64,000 nucleotides of DNA from Prorocentrum cordatum (lineage: Eukaryota > Sar > Dinophyceae > Prorocentrales > Prorocentraceae): assembly GCA_963575745.1 (NCBI GenBank), contig CAUYUJ010018054.1:61001-125000 (forward strand). Direction: 5' to 3'. Below the pieces are notes generated by a model. That model was not told the DNA's origin. It saw nothing but the letters and a program-made list of their open reading frames with translations, and did not search any database. The position numbers were made by a program, and so were the translations under genes. Shown here piece after piece: positions 11,816 to 26,133 of the stretch (within the stretch, counting starts at the first letter, position 1; the number at the start of each line of letters is the position of its first letter).

Positions 11816-13520
11816 GGGAATGCCGGGGCCGGGAGGGGGATTGCCGGAGCGTGGTGGGGGGTCCCGGCGAGGGTTTTGCATGGTGGGGAGCGCATGCGGC
11901 TGTGCCGGAGCCAGGAGGGGGGGTGCCGGAGCGTAGCGGGGGGTCCCGGCGAGGTTTTTGCAGAGCCGGGGGGCCCAAAAACAGGGCTCCAGAGGCTTGG
12001 GGGGCGGTCTTGGGGGCCTCTTGGGCGGTCGTGGAGCGTCGGAAAGCTGGAAAGCGAAAAGCATTGAAAAAATCAATGGGAATCAACGATTTTGGCCTGT
12101 TGGGACAGCGGGGTGCCGGGGCGCGGCGGGAGGTCCCGGCGAGGTTTTTGCAGAGCCGGGGGGCCCAAAAACAAAGCTCCAGAGGCTTGGGGAGTGGTCT
12201 TGGAGGCCTCTTGGGCGGTCGTGGAGCGTCGGAAAGCTAGAAAGCGAAAAACATTGAAAAGTCCAATGGGAATCAATGATTTTTGACTGTTGGGGCGGCG
12301 GGGTGCCGGGGCGCGGCGCGGGGCCCCGGCGAGGATTTTGCAGAGTCGGGGGGCCCAAATACACAGCTCCAGAGGCTTGGGGAGCGGTCTTGGGGGCCTC
12401 CTGGGCGGTCGTGGAGCGTCGGAAAGCTGGAAAGCGAAAAACATTGAAAAATCAATGGGACTCGACGATTTGGGCGTGTTGGGGCGGCGGAATGCCAGGG
12501 CGCGGTGGGGGGTCCCGGCGAGGTTTTTGCAGAGTCGGGGGGCCCACAAACAGAGCTCCAGAGGCTTGCGGAGAGGTCTTGGGGGCCTCTTGGGCGGTCG
12601 TGGAGCGTCGGAAAGCTGGAAAGCGAAAAACATAGAAAAAATCAATGGGAATCAACGATTTTGGCCTGTTGGGGCGGCGGGGTGCCGGGGCGCGGTGGGG
12701 GGTCCCGGCGAGGTTTTTGCAGATTCGGGGGGCTCAAAAACAGAGCTCCAGAGGCTTGGGGAGCGGTCTTCGGGGCCTCTTGGGCGGTCGTGGAGCGTCG
12801 GAAAGCTGGAAAGCGAAAAACATTGAAAAAGTCAATGGGAATCAACGATTTTGGCCTGTTGGGGCGGCGGGGTGCCGGGGCGCGGTGGGGGGTCCCGGCG
12901 AGGTTTTTGCAGAGTCGGACGCCCAAAAACAGAGCTCCAGAGCTTGGGGAGCGGTCTTGGGGGCCTCTTGGGCGGTCGTGGAGCGTCGGAGAGCGGGAAA
13001 GCGAAGAACATTGAAAAAATCAATGGGACTGGCGATTTTGGCCTGTTGGGGCGGCGGGGTGCCGGGGCGCGGCGGGGGGTCCCGGCGAGGTTTTTGCAGA
13101 GTCGGGGAACCCAAAAACAGAGCTCCAGAGGCTTGGGGAGCGGGCTTGGGAGCCTCTTGGGCGGTCGCGGAGCGTGGGAGCTTCTCGGGCGGTCGTGGAG
13201 CGTCGGAGAGCTGGAAAGTGAAAAACATTAAAAAATCAATGGGGATCAAGCGTTTTGGGCGTGTTGGGGCGGCGGGGTGCCGGGGCGCGGCGGGGGGTCC
13301 CGGCGAGGTTTTTGCAGAGTGGGGGGGCCCAAAAACAGACCTCCAGAGGCTTGGGGAGTGGTCTTGGGGGCCTCTTGGGCGGTCGTGGAGCGTCGGAGAG
13401 CTGGAAAGTGAAAAACAATCAATGATCAACGAAAGGTTTTCGCAAGTGGGGGGGGACCTCCAGAGGCTTGGGGAGTGGTCTTGGGGGCCTCTTGGGCGGT
13501 CGTCGAGCGGCGAAGAACGT
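11815..13520 (+). repeat. Tandem array of a 190-bp unit, about 8 copies
   Basis: The landmark GTCCCGGCGAGG (or a close variant) occurs near 11861, 11943, 12133, 12322, 12512, 12702, 12892, 13079 and 13298. The spacing is 187-190 bp apart from a short first unit (82) and a long last one (219). Each unit has a G-rich half and an AT-richer half with AAAACATTGAAAAA. Open frames on both strands cross it, but they come from the repeat; the period is not a multiple of three, so the frame rotates. It could be satellite DNA or an expanded transposon end. Confidence 0.9.
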
Positions 13521-14388
13521 ATGCCCAGGGACCTCAGGAGGCTGGCGGTGTCAGTCGCGGTGAAGCCGTGGTGGAGGGGTCCCGGCAAGGAATGCCAGGC
13601 CAGGAAGGAATCCAGGTGGGGGGCGTTGATGGTTCGGGTCCAGGAAATGTCGAGTCGGGGTTCCCAAGAGCAGAGGGCGTGATCACAGCTACCTGGGGTG
13701 GGGGCGTGGCCGAGTTTGGTCACTTTCCCTCACACGCCTCTGGGGTCGGCGGATTAAATCAATCGCTCGTTGGTTGCTCTGATATATACGGCCATGAGTA
13801 GTACTACATATAACTAGTTGTGTATGCACATGTATCCATAAAAACGCGCATGCGGTTGCGCGTTGAACATATTACCGTCGTAATCCAGAGGGGCCAAGAA
13901 GAAGAGGCCTTCTGCTGATGTTAAAACCCCTCGTTGCTTTTCCCCCCTGGTGGGCGTCTTGGGGAGTTGGGGCTTGTTTGGGGGGGGGGGTCCTTGAGGG
14001 CCTCTCGGGGGCTTCTTGAAGACTTTTCTTGTTCCCCCCTGTGGGCCCGTCTTCTTGGAGCCATCTTGGGGCCCTCTTTTTGGGCCGTCCTGTTTTTGGG
14101 CGCCTCTAGGCCGTCTGGAAGCACTCTCGGGCAGCCCTGAGGCCTTCTTCTTTATGCATCCTTGGGGCGGTCTACCCTCCACATCATTTGCCTCATTGAT
14201 TTCCCAGATCCTCCGCGTCCTTTCGCCGCCACTCCCCCATCCATCCCCCGCAGCCGTTTTGGCTTCCCGCGCGCACGCCGCGCGTTATTTTTGCAGCCGC
14301 CGTGCGGCTGCATCGGCCTCTGTACTGGCTGCGCCGGCCACACCTCCATTCCTTTCCATCGGCCTTGGGTGCTTCGGCCAGGCTGCTC
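13521..14388. other. Spacer with a G-rich minisatellite, no gene
   Basis: A 13-kb-array remnant runs to about 13700. An AT-richer stretch follows (13770-13870), then another TCTTGGGG minisatellite (13925-14135). The last 200 bases before the next coding frame are C-rich and could be its 5' UTR. I see no protein gene. Confidence 0.5.
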
Positions 14389-15327
14389 ATGGCGGATCCC
14401 ATGCCATCCATCCTGGACAAAGTCTTCGACGGCTTCTCCGAGTTCACGCGTTCGAACGGGCGCGACAAGAGAGCTTGCAGTCGGTACCCGAAGCTGGTCA
14501 GGCAGATAGTAGATCGCCTGGTCGACGACGGCGTGCTCGCCAAGACAGCGGTCAAGGCGAAGATCAAGGCCTCAGTGAAGGACCACGTGAGCGTGCCGTC
14601 GATCAACTGGTTCCAGCTCTACGTCGTCGAGCAGCGGAAGGAGTTCTTGAAGAAGAAGAAGGAGGACCAGGAGGCGTCCCGCAAGCCGAATCCGCCACCA
14701 GCAGCCTCACCCAGTCGTCGTCGCAGCGGTGGCGGCGCTGCGGCGGAACCAGCAGCCTCACCACCCAGCCGCCCTCAGGGCGGCGACGGCGGACCATCGG
14801 CGGAGCCGCTCACCACGCCGGCGCGGCCGCAGCAGCAGCAACCGCCGGAGCCGGCCACGCAGGAGGTGGCCGCGCCTGAGAAGTCTTCTCCTCAGCCGTG
14901 GTCGACGGCCGCCTGGGCCCACTCCCCGCCGAACCATCGGAGCGCTGCTCCTCAGCGCTCTGCGCTTCGGAAGCGGCCTCGCGCGGCGGCGGCGGACCCT
15001 CCTCAGCCTCGTCGTCGCGTGAACATCGCTCCCGAGGCGGAGCCCTTGAACTGCGTAGTGAAGGTGTTGCGCATCGTCAACTTTCGGGCAGCCTGCAACG
15101 AAGTGGAGGCGGAGAAACTGTGGAGCAGCGCGTCGGCAGTCAAGAAGCATCGTTGCGAGGGCTGCGGCAGGAAGGATGTCACTAATAATGGCAAGGAGGG
15201 CGTGGTGTACCATCGCAACACGGAGCACCTCTCACGGTTCGCACACGACACTTTTATGTGCATGACGCGGTGGCAGAAGGAGTTCGGGCAGAGGCGGAGC
15301 CCCTCCCCCGGAAGCGGCAGCCAGTAA
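14389..15327 (+). CDS. Basic protein with Cys/His C-terminus, unknown function
   Basis: The frame opens at 14302, but the second ATG at 14389 gives a better start (M-A-D-P-M-P-S). The protein has 312 residues. Residues 1-90 are a Lys/Arg-rich, probably helical domain with W-F-Q-L-Y. Residues 100-215 are Pro/Ala/Ser-rich and probably disordered. The C-terminus has C-x2-C-G, then Y-H-R-N-T-E-H and a final Cys, which could form a zinc knuckle. Stable N- and C-terminal blocks around a biased linker support real coding. I do not recognise the family. The stop TAA is 35 bases before a long CT tract. It could be a complete gene or the last exon of one. Confidence 0.6.
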   Translation: MADPMPSILDKVFDGFSEFTRSNGRDKRACSRYPKLVRQIVDRLVDDGVLAKTAVKAKIKASVKDHVSVPSINWFQLYVVEQRKEFLKKKKEDQEASRKPNPPPAASPSRRRSGGGAAAEPAASPPSRPQGGDGGPSAEPLTTPARPQQQQPPEPATQEVAAPEKSSPQPWSTAAWAHSPPNHRSAAPQRSALRKRPRAAAADPPQPRRRVNIAPEAEPLNCVVKVLRIVNFRAACNEVEAEKLWSSASAVKKHRCEGCGRKDVTNNGKEGVVYHRNTEHLSRFAHDTFMCMTRWQKEFGQRRSPSPGSGSQ

Positions 15328-15358
15328 GGGGCTGTTCCGGCCCGTGTGGCCGCCGTGC

Positions 15359-15360
<2 letters not shown>

Positions 15361-15403
<43 letters not shown>

Positions 15404-15493
15404 TCTCTTTCTCTTTCTCTTTCTCTTTCTCTTTCTCTTTCTCTTTCTCTCTCTCTTTCTCTCTCTCTTTTTTTTTTGGTTCTGTTCTTTCTT

Positions 15494-15553
<60 letters not shown>
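15361..15553 (+). repeat. CT dinucleotide microsatellite
   Basis: About 190 bp of CT with CTTT interruptions and a short T-run near 15470. It ends directly at the repeat box beginning at 15554. Confidence 0.95.
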
Positions 15554-15555
<2 letters not shown>

Positions 15556-15646
15556 CAGGCGGGGTGCGTTTGCTAGTTTGGCCGCGCCGGACTAAATTAA
15601 GCGCGCCGGACTAACGCGAACGCCGCCGGACTATTTTAAGCGACCG
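15554..15646 (+). repeat. Dispersed repeat with boxes A and B
   Basis: Box A (22 nt, 15554-15575, starting CCCAGGCGGGGTGCG) and box B (26 nt, 15621-15646, with GCCGGACTATTTTAAGCG) surround two weaker copies of CGGACTAA. The same two boxes occur exactly at 35876-35971. There box A is inverted and box B keeps its orientation, and the pair again sits between a TA-rich microsatellite and a CT microsatellite. Confidence 0.75.
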
Positions 15647-16299
15647 TGGGTTGGGCATCTTATATAAATTGCATGATGTATGCGTATGTATGTAAGCAGA
15701 TATACATATATATAAGCGTATATATATATGTATATGTATATAGGTGTGTGTGTGCGTATGTGTGTATGCGTGTATGTATGTGTATATATATGTATGGCTA
15801 TATGTACACATGCATGTATATTGTTTTACATTTGTGTCTATATCACTCACCGTCTATACGTTGCATGTGCGTGTATTGGGAACCGAACTGTCACCGCGAA
15901 TGCGCCTCAGAGAAGCAGCGACAAATAGAGGCTGATGGGACATGCTTGTTGGTTTGTTAGTTGGTTGGTTGATGGGTTGATCGTCTGACTAACTTTCGGG
16001 CTGGTTTCTTTTCGCGCGGCTGGTCGGTCGGTTGGTTGGTTGGGCGCGCGCGGCGCTGAGGCGAGAGCGTCATTCTGAAAAACCGATGCGTTCGATCCGC
16101 GTCGCATTTACAGACGTCAAGCGCGCGGATCATTGTCAGGAAGTCTCAAGCCAACGAGGGTTTGTCGTCGCATCGCCGACAACAGGGGCTGGGGGCGCGG
16201 AAGCGGCGCGGCAGCGGTCCGAGAGCGACGACGCAAAGACAGGACGCCCGCCCCGACCGATCGGGCGCGTTGCCCCCTAAGGGTTTCCCAGCCTTCGGG

Positions 16300-17250
16300 G
16301 CTCACCGCCCCCCTCATCCTCATCCTCGCCCTCCTCTTCCTCCTCCTCCTCCTCATCCCCATCATCATCCTTCTCCTCCTCATCCTCTCCATCCTCAACA
16401 TCGCCCGCCTCCCCCCCTCCTCCCCCCGCCTCCGCGCCTCCGCCTCCACCTCATCCCGAACATCCTCCTCCTCATCCTCTCCTCCTCTTCCTCCTCCTCC
16501 TCCTCCTCATCATCTTCCCCCCCATCCTCATCCTCCTCATCCCCCTCCTATTCCCCCCCCCTCCCCCTCCTACTCCTCCGCGCCATCCTCATTCATCGCC
16601 CCCTCCCCGTCTTCATCGTCCTCCTCCTCATCGTCCCCATCACATTCCCTCTCCTCCTCCTCCTCCCAATCATCACCCTCCTCATCTTCCTTCTCCTCCT
16701 CCCCATCTTCATCTTCCTCCTCATTCCCTTCCTCATCGTCCTCATCCTCATCGTCCTCATCACATTCCATATCATCCCCATCCTCATGTTCCTCCTCCTA
16801 CTCCGCAGCATCATCCCCCCCATCCTCTTCATCCTACTCCACCTCATCACCCTTCTCCTCCTCCTCAGCTGCATCCTCCTCATCGTGCTCATCATCGTCC
16901 TCATCATCGTCATCCTCATCTTCAATTTCATCATCATAGTCCTGATCATCCTCCTCATTTGCAACCCCTCATCCTCCTCCTCCTCCGCCTCCTCATCCTC
17001 CTCCTCCGCCTACTACCCTTCCTCTCTCCCTGCTCCTCCCTCGTCCCGCCTAGGCCGCGGCCGAGGCGGCAGCTAAGGCCAAGGCCAAGCCCACCTCTGG
17101 CTGCTCCCTCCTTCTCACCCCCCCTCCTCTATGTCCCTCCTCCTCATCGTCCTCCTCCTCCTTCCCCCGTCATCCTCATCGTCCTCCCCCTGCTCATCCT
17201 CCTCCTCCTCATGCTCCTCATCATCATTCCCATTCCTCCTCCCTCCTCCC
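16300..17250 (+). repeat. TCC/TCA pyrimidine-rich tract
   Basis: Nearly 1 kb of TCC, TCA and CTC units with small G-containing islands. The long open frames over it on both strands translate to Ser/Pro/Leu/Ile or Met/Arg/Asp/Glu runs and are rejected as genes. Confidence 0.9.
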
Positions 17251-17536
17251 CCCCGCCGCCGTCCAGGGGGCCACCGTGCGGGAGTGCGTCTTGTGAGCTA
17301 TGACGACGACGGTGATGTTGGTGATGCTCATGATGATGCTGATGATGATGATGCTGATGGTGATGTGATGCTTTTCCATCGCCCCCCGATATCGGGTACC
17401 ATACCAGAATGCTACGCCCGACCGCCCATCGAGATATCTCGAGGCAGATGCAATCGCGCGCGGCACTGATAAACAATCGAGGCAAACGGGGGGGCGAGCC
17501 ACGTCAGAACAAGCTCACTATACTCACAGTGGCCAT

Positions 17537-17770
17537 TCACGAGCTGGGCTTGGCAAGGAGAGCCTCGACCTCGGCGACTGACCGCAATCCTGGCCCTGGA
17601 TTCCATTCCCACTCCCACTCCTCCTCGAACGTAGCACCAGCACGCTTTACACCAGTGCAGCGCCAGATGACGGGGTACTTTGTCCCATCGGGCAACTTGT
17701 AGAGGTCGGGGTAGCTCGCGGGCCACCACTTCTTGAAACGCTTGTTCGACTCGGAATAGCGCCACCCCTG
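17537..17770 (-). CDS. Terminal exon of an unrecognised protein
   Basis: The frame ends with a stop at 17537-17539. After a CAG acceptor near 17770 it reads G-W-R-Y-S-E-S-N-K-R-F-K-K-W-W and then Y-P-D-L-Y...Y-P-V-I-W-R-C-T-G-V and E-W-E-W-N-P-G-P-G. Composition is balanced and rich in Trp and Tyr, unlike the repeats around it, so it is very probably coding. A possible upstream exon of the same gene lies at about 18467-18537 (A-F-S-M-A-L-Q-C-K-L-A-A-R-D). The GGA tract at 18145-18440 would then sit in the intron. Function unknown. Confidence 0.5.
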   Translation of the reverse strand, partial: QGWRYSESNKRFKKWWPASYPDLYKLPDGTKYPVIWRCTGVKRAGATFEEEWEWEWNPGPGLRSVAEVEALLAKPSS

Positions 17771-18144
17771 CGATGAATCGCCGCCTGACAGGTTGCTCGC
17801 CACCATTCCGACGGATCCGGATAGAAGCTATGCTCCAATGTCGGGGCGGGGGGTGGGCAACTGCTTCAGGCGAGATGGCTACGCGGCCGCCAGGGGATGG
17901 GAAGAACAAGTACACGCAAGGGGGATAAGTGTGACTATACCGACAATGTATGTTGATGATAATGAGTTTGATGGTGACGTTGCTGACGATGAGGATGGTG
18001 ACGGTGACGACGGTGGTGATTTGGATGATGGAGGGGAGGGTGCGCGTGCCGCGGGCGCTGGTCGGTCGAGCTGGGCGCCCAATCTGGGCGTCGGGTTGGG
18101 CGTCGGGCGCCCTCGGGTGTTCGCCTCTGTGACAAAGAGGGGGG

Positions 18145-18440
18145 AGGAGGATGGGGAGGAGGAGGAGGAGGAGGAAGAGGACGAGGAGGATGAGGAGGCG
18201 GATGGGGAGGAGGAGGAGGAGGAGGAGGAGGAGGAGGAGGAGGAGCACGAGGAGGAGCAGGAAGAGGAAGATGAGGAGGAGGAGGAAGAGGAAAAGGATG
18301 AGGATGAGGGGGAGGAGGAGGGGGGAGATCGAGGAGGAATGAGGAAGGATGAAGGAGGAGGGAGGTCCAGGAGGAGGGGAGGAGGAGGAGGTCGAGGAGG
18401 AGGGGGTCGAGGAGGAGGAGGAGGAGGAGGAGGAGGCGGT
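18145..18440 (+). repeat. GGA/GAGGAG purine tract
   Basis: About 300 bp of GGA, GAA and GAT units. It probably lies inside an intron of the minus-strand gene ending at 17537. A second, shorter GAT/GGA patch follows at 18540-18640. Confidence 0.85.
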
Positions 18441-18820
18441 CGCACCGTCGGCGACGGCACCTCGCATGTCGCGAGCTGCCAATTTGCACTGGAGAGCCAT
18501 CGAGAATGCGCCGAGCGCGATGGGACCATCTGAGGCAGATTGAGGAGGAGGATGAGGGCGATGGCAATGATGATGATGGTGAGGAGGGGGGGGAGACTGA
18601 GGAGGCGGAGGATAAGGATGAGGAGGAGAACATGCGGAGGATCAGAAGGAGAAGATTGGCATGTCCACGCGCCTATAGGGATCCCACCAGCGCGGGGACA
18701 GCGGTGTAAACTGTACACTACCCGCTATGCGGTGCGGGAGGGAGCATGCGTGGGCATGTCGTGTCTGCTTCCGTGCATCCTCCTCCGCATCTTCCTCATC
18801 AGTGTTGCCCATCGTATGGT

Positions 18821-19763
18821 TCAGTCCTCCCCGTTCCAATCCCGCTGCTTCGTTTCTTCATCTGTTGAATCGTTCTCCTTCAGTTCGGTGCCTAACTCCC
18901 CATCCCTTTTGGCATCTGCCCCCCGTCATCCCCCGCCCGCCCCCCGTCCCCCCATGTTCCCTCATCCGTGCTCCTTCGATATATCCCGCGTCGACTGTCG
19001 CCGCCCATCTAATCTGTGACATCGAATGCCACGCGCCCCTAAGCAGTACGATGCAGAAACGCAGATTCAAACACATTGGCGAAGCACGATCCAAACTTGA
19101 GAGGGTACGCTCCCGTCTCTTTGAGGCCACCCGTTCCCTCGAACGATCCATTAGCACAGCGCTTCCACGCAGCGCCTTGCGTCTTGGCAGATGCCCAGAG
19201 CGCGGTTGGCCGACGGCGCTTGAGGTGCCGCTGCGCAACGCTCACAGGATACGTCGTTGTTAAATGGATTGCTTTCGGCCGTGAAGACCTATTCGCAAAC
19301 GCGCCGAGCCACGTGCAGAAGCGATGCTGTGAAGTCACTCGAGCAAGCATGATCATACTAGGATGGTGGTCGAGGGCAGATGTCACTGGATTCTCGCACA
19401 TGTAGAAAACGTCTCAACTCACCAAAAGAACGCAAATCCAGCTGGCGAAGAAACTCATGAAATTCCCAGATCGAACGAAGCTGTACGCATCATTTCCGCA
19501 TTTGTCAAACGATCGACCACTGGTATCCCTCGAAAGCCAGCAGAAACTAGTACACTCGATCCCTAGGAATACAGCACCTCCAGCAACCTCGCGCATGCAC
19601 AGCAGCGTTGCCCACGACAGCCCACCTGGCGTGCAAATATCCTCACTGTTACCGTGGGCGATGTCAAAGGTTGCACACCTGTAGCCGCGCTGCGTCAGGG
19701 CCTTGCCAGGAGCATCCATCCCTGCGAAGATATGCGTGAACTGCAGGTCCCGTCGATACGTGC
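18821..19763 (-). pseudogene. Dinoflagellate methyltransferase-like protein with an in-frame TGA
   Basis: An exon from a CAG acceptor at 19763 down to about 19060 begins R-D-L-Q-F-T-H-I-F-A-G-M-D, a class-I methyltransferase-like F-x-G start. It continues with F-D-I...D-I-C-T, E-C-T-S-F-C-W-L-S, C-E-N-P, and G-L-K-E-T-G-A-Y-P. I recognise this order from a family that is very abundant in dinoflagellate genomes. TGA at 19414-19416 interrupts the frame; four codons later the same frame resumes with no indel. A last exon at 18821-18891 follows a TTAG acceptor and encodes an acidic tail (D-S-T-D-E-E-T-K). The 5' exons are not identified. Substrate unknown. It is probably a decayed copy; selenocysteine or readthrough is not excluded. 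Confidence 0.6.
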
Positions 19764-19977
19764 CTGCGGAATTCATATGTCGCCCATGCCTCGAACTGCC
19801 GCGCGGTTTCTCGCGTCGCCGATGGGGCATCCTTCCCTGGCGCGCGGAGCGCGCCAGGGGCAGCGCAAGAAGGCGCCGCCAGGGTGGCCCGCCGCCGATG
19901 CAGGAGCCCGCGCGACAATCCGATTGAGTACTTGCATGGGCCGATGCGCAGGTTCACCCGGAGGCGCTATTCGAAGG

Positions 19978-20120
19978 AGAGAGAGGAGGAGGAGGGGGGG
20001 GGGGGAGGATACGGAGGAAGAGGAGGAGGACGAATAGGGAACGGAGGAGGGGGTGGAGGAGGGGGGGGGAGGGCGAGAATGAGGAGGACGAAGGAGGAGG
20101 ATGAGACGGGGGAGGAGGAG
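19978..20120 (+). repeat. GGA/GGGG purine tract
   Basis: About 140 bp of GGA and G-run units between the methyltransferase-like gene and the last recognised exon of the transposase-like gene. The interval 19764-20612 otherwise shows only GC-rich sequence without a convincing frame. Confidence 0.8.
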
Positions 20121-20612
20121 GATCACCCCTCCTGGCGAACTTTCTGCGGGCCCCATGTTAGAAAAACTGTCGGTGGACGTTGTCGACGAGGATTCTCTGC
20201 AGGCCCATGATATAGAAAAATAGGCCGACGTTTTGCGGGCATTCTTAGACAAAAAAACCAATCATCATTATTGTTAGCGTCATCCTCGATCATATTCCTC
20301 CTCCTCCTCCTCCTCCGCACATGACCTTGCTGCAACAGCTGCTGCGCCGTTCGGAGGGCGAACGCCGCGAGCTCGGCGTCGCTGGGGTTCGGGCGCTGCC
20401 GCGAGAACTGATCTGCCAGCCGAGCAACTCGCGGAGGAACCACCGCCGTGACACCCGTCGGCGAGTTGAAAGCACTGATCGCCAAAATGGCCAGCGGCAA
20501 CATGGCGCAGAAGGTCTGCGCGCGGCCGCTCGATAAGAAACAACGCTTCGAACGAGAGCCAAATGGTCGCGGCCTCGCAGCTCGAGGTCTCGACGCACCA
20601 GTGCCGAGGTAC

Positions 20613-24704
<4,092 letters not shown>

Positions 24705-24914
24705 GCTTGAGCCTGGCGCCATATATACAGGGTGCGCATCAATGACGCGTGATGCGTGTGAGTTCGGGGCACAAGGGGGGCATGAATAAACGATCATTAT
24801 GCACCGCCAGAGAACGCAACGCCATTAACATACTCGCAACTGGCAACGGCAACTGGATACTGAACCGTGCACGCAGGCGCCTGAGCACTGCATGCAGTCG
24901 AGCATACCCGAGGG

Positions 24915-25585
24915 AATATGATGAGGAGGAGGGGGAGGAGGAGGAGGAGGAGGAGGAGGGCGAGGAGGAGGACGAGGACAAGGGGGAGGGGGGGGGAGGA
25001 TGATGAGGACGATCGAGGAGGAGGAGCGGGATGAGGAGGAGGAAGAGGAGGAGGCGGAGGAGGAGGATGAGGAACGGGAGAAGGAGGATGAGGGGGATGT
25101 GAGGAGGGATGAGGGGGATGAGGGGAGGAGGAGGAGGAAGACGAGCTGATGATGATGATGTGATGAGGAGGAGGAGGAGGCTCGAGGAGGTGGATGAGAA
25201 GGAGGAGGAGGAGGGGGAGAGGAGGGGGTGGGAGGGGAGGAGGAGGAGGAGGAGGAGGAAGGAGGCCGAGGAGGGGGAGGATGAAGAGCTGCTCGAAACA
25301 TCCTTCGAGGATGAGGATGAGGATGCCGCTGATGATGAGGAGGAGGAGGGGGATGATGAGTAGGATGAGGAGGAGGACTATTATAAGATGATGATGAGGG
25401 GGGGAGGAGGAGGAGGAGGAGGAGGAGGAGGAGGAGAGGAGGAGAAGGATGACGAGGAGGATCGAGGAGGTGGAGGAGGAGGATGAAGAGTAGGAGGAGG
25501 TGGATGAGGAGGCGGAGGAGGAGGAGGAGGCGGGGGATGAGGCGGTGGCGGGGGAGGATGAGGAGGAGGAGGCAGACGGGCTCAA
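24915..25585 (+). repeat. GGA/GAT purine array, about 670 bp
   Basis: GGA, GAGGAG and GAT units with few interruptions, open on both strands as poly-Glu/Gly/Arg or poly-Ser/Pro/Leu. Not coding. Confidence 0.9.
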
Positions 25586-25654
25586 TATCCGGCCGACGCG
25601 CCTGGCCGATGCCAGACGTCGCAGGCGCGCTGGCGTCTCCGGGAGAGGCAGCGG

Positions 25655-25803
25655 AAGTCAGCGATGGATCAGCGATGGGTCAGCGATGGGGCAGTGTGTT
25701 TTTTTCACATATATATATATATATATATATACGGTCCCAGGGGGGGGGGGGGGTAGCGGATGTCAGCGATGGATCAGCGATGGGTCAGCGATGGAGCAGC
25801 GGA
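25655..25803 (+). repeat. Duplicated 11-bp minisatellite around a TA/G block
   Basis: A GCGGAWGTCAGCGATGG block with three to four 11-bp units appears twice, at about 25650-25696 and 25755-25801. Between the copies are a T-run, about 12 TA repeats and a run of 14 G. The same CAGCGATGSR unit forms a longer array at 34230-34335. Confidence 0.75.
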
Positions 25804-26133
25804 CAAACATCGGCTGGATTCCCCAGGGAGTGCGCGTCGAGTGGGATTTCAGCTGACCCATCGATCCGCGGGCAGTAGAATTGCGCGAGGTCACCCCAGA
25901 TCTCTCGCTTAAGTCGCAATTGAAAGTGCTGCGGCCAGCAAGACCCAAAAATTCACCAGTGGCGCGCGCCGCCTAGCGTGCCGATCCCAGTCGACAGCTG
26001 ACAGTTCAGCAGTGATGCATGTTAAAACCGCGCGCTTGCACCTGCCGCATGGCCAACGCCGATGCCCCCCAATACAGAAGCATGCGCTATACGCACATCA
26101 CACTAGCAAAAAAACGGTCCAGGGCTCGGCAAA

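Larger units (their letters stand above)
15328..17536. other. Convergent strand-switch region rich in microsatellites
   Basis: Genes to the left read rightward and genes to the right read leftward, so transcription meets here. The region holds a CT tract (15361-15553), two short repeat boxes (15554-15646), TA/TG-rich DNA (15655-15850), TTGG repeats (15948-16045), a relic of the 80-bp dispersed repeat (16045-16110) and a long TCC/TCA tract (16300-17250). I see no gene. Confidence 0.6.
24705..26133. other. Intergenic spacer dominated by a GGA array
   Basis: Between two minus-strand genes. It contains a GGA/GAT purine array (24915-25585), an 11-bp CAGCGATGGRT minisatellite split by a TA and G run (25655-25803), and about 300 bp of unique sequence. 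No gene supported. Confidence 0.6.

Noticed and set aside
12645-13682. 345-codon plus-strand frame over the 190-bp array and overlapping minus-strand frames
   Set aside because: The frame exists because the repeat lacks stops; period and frame are not coupled and both strands are open.
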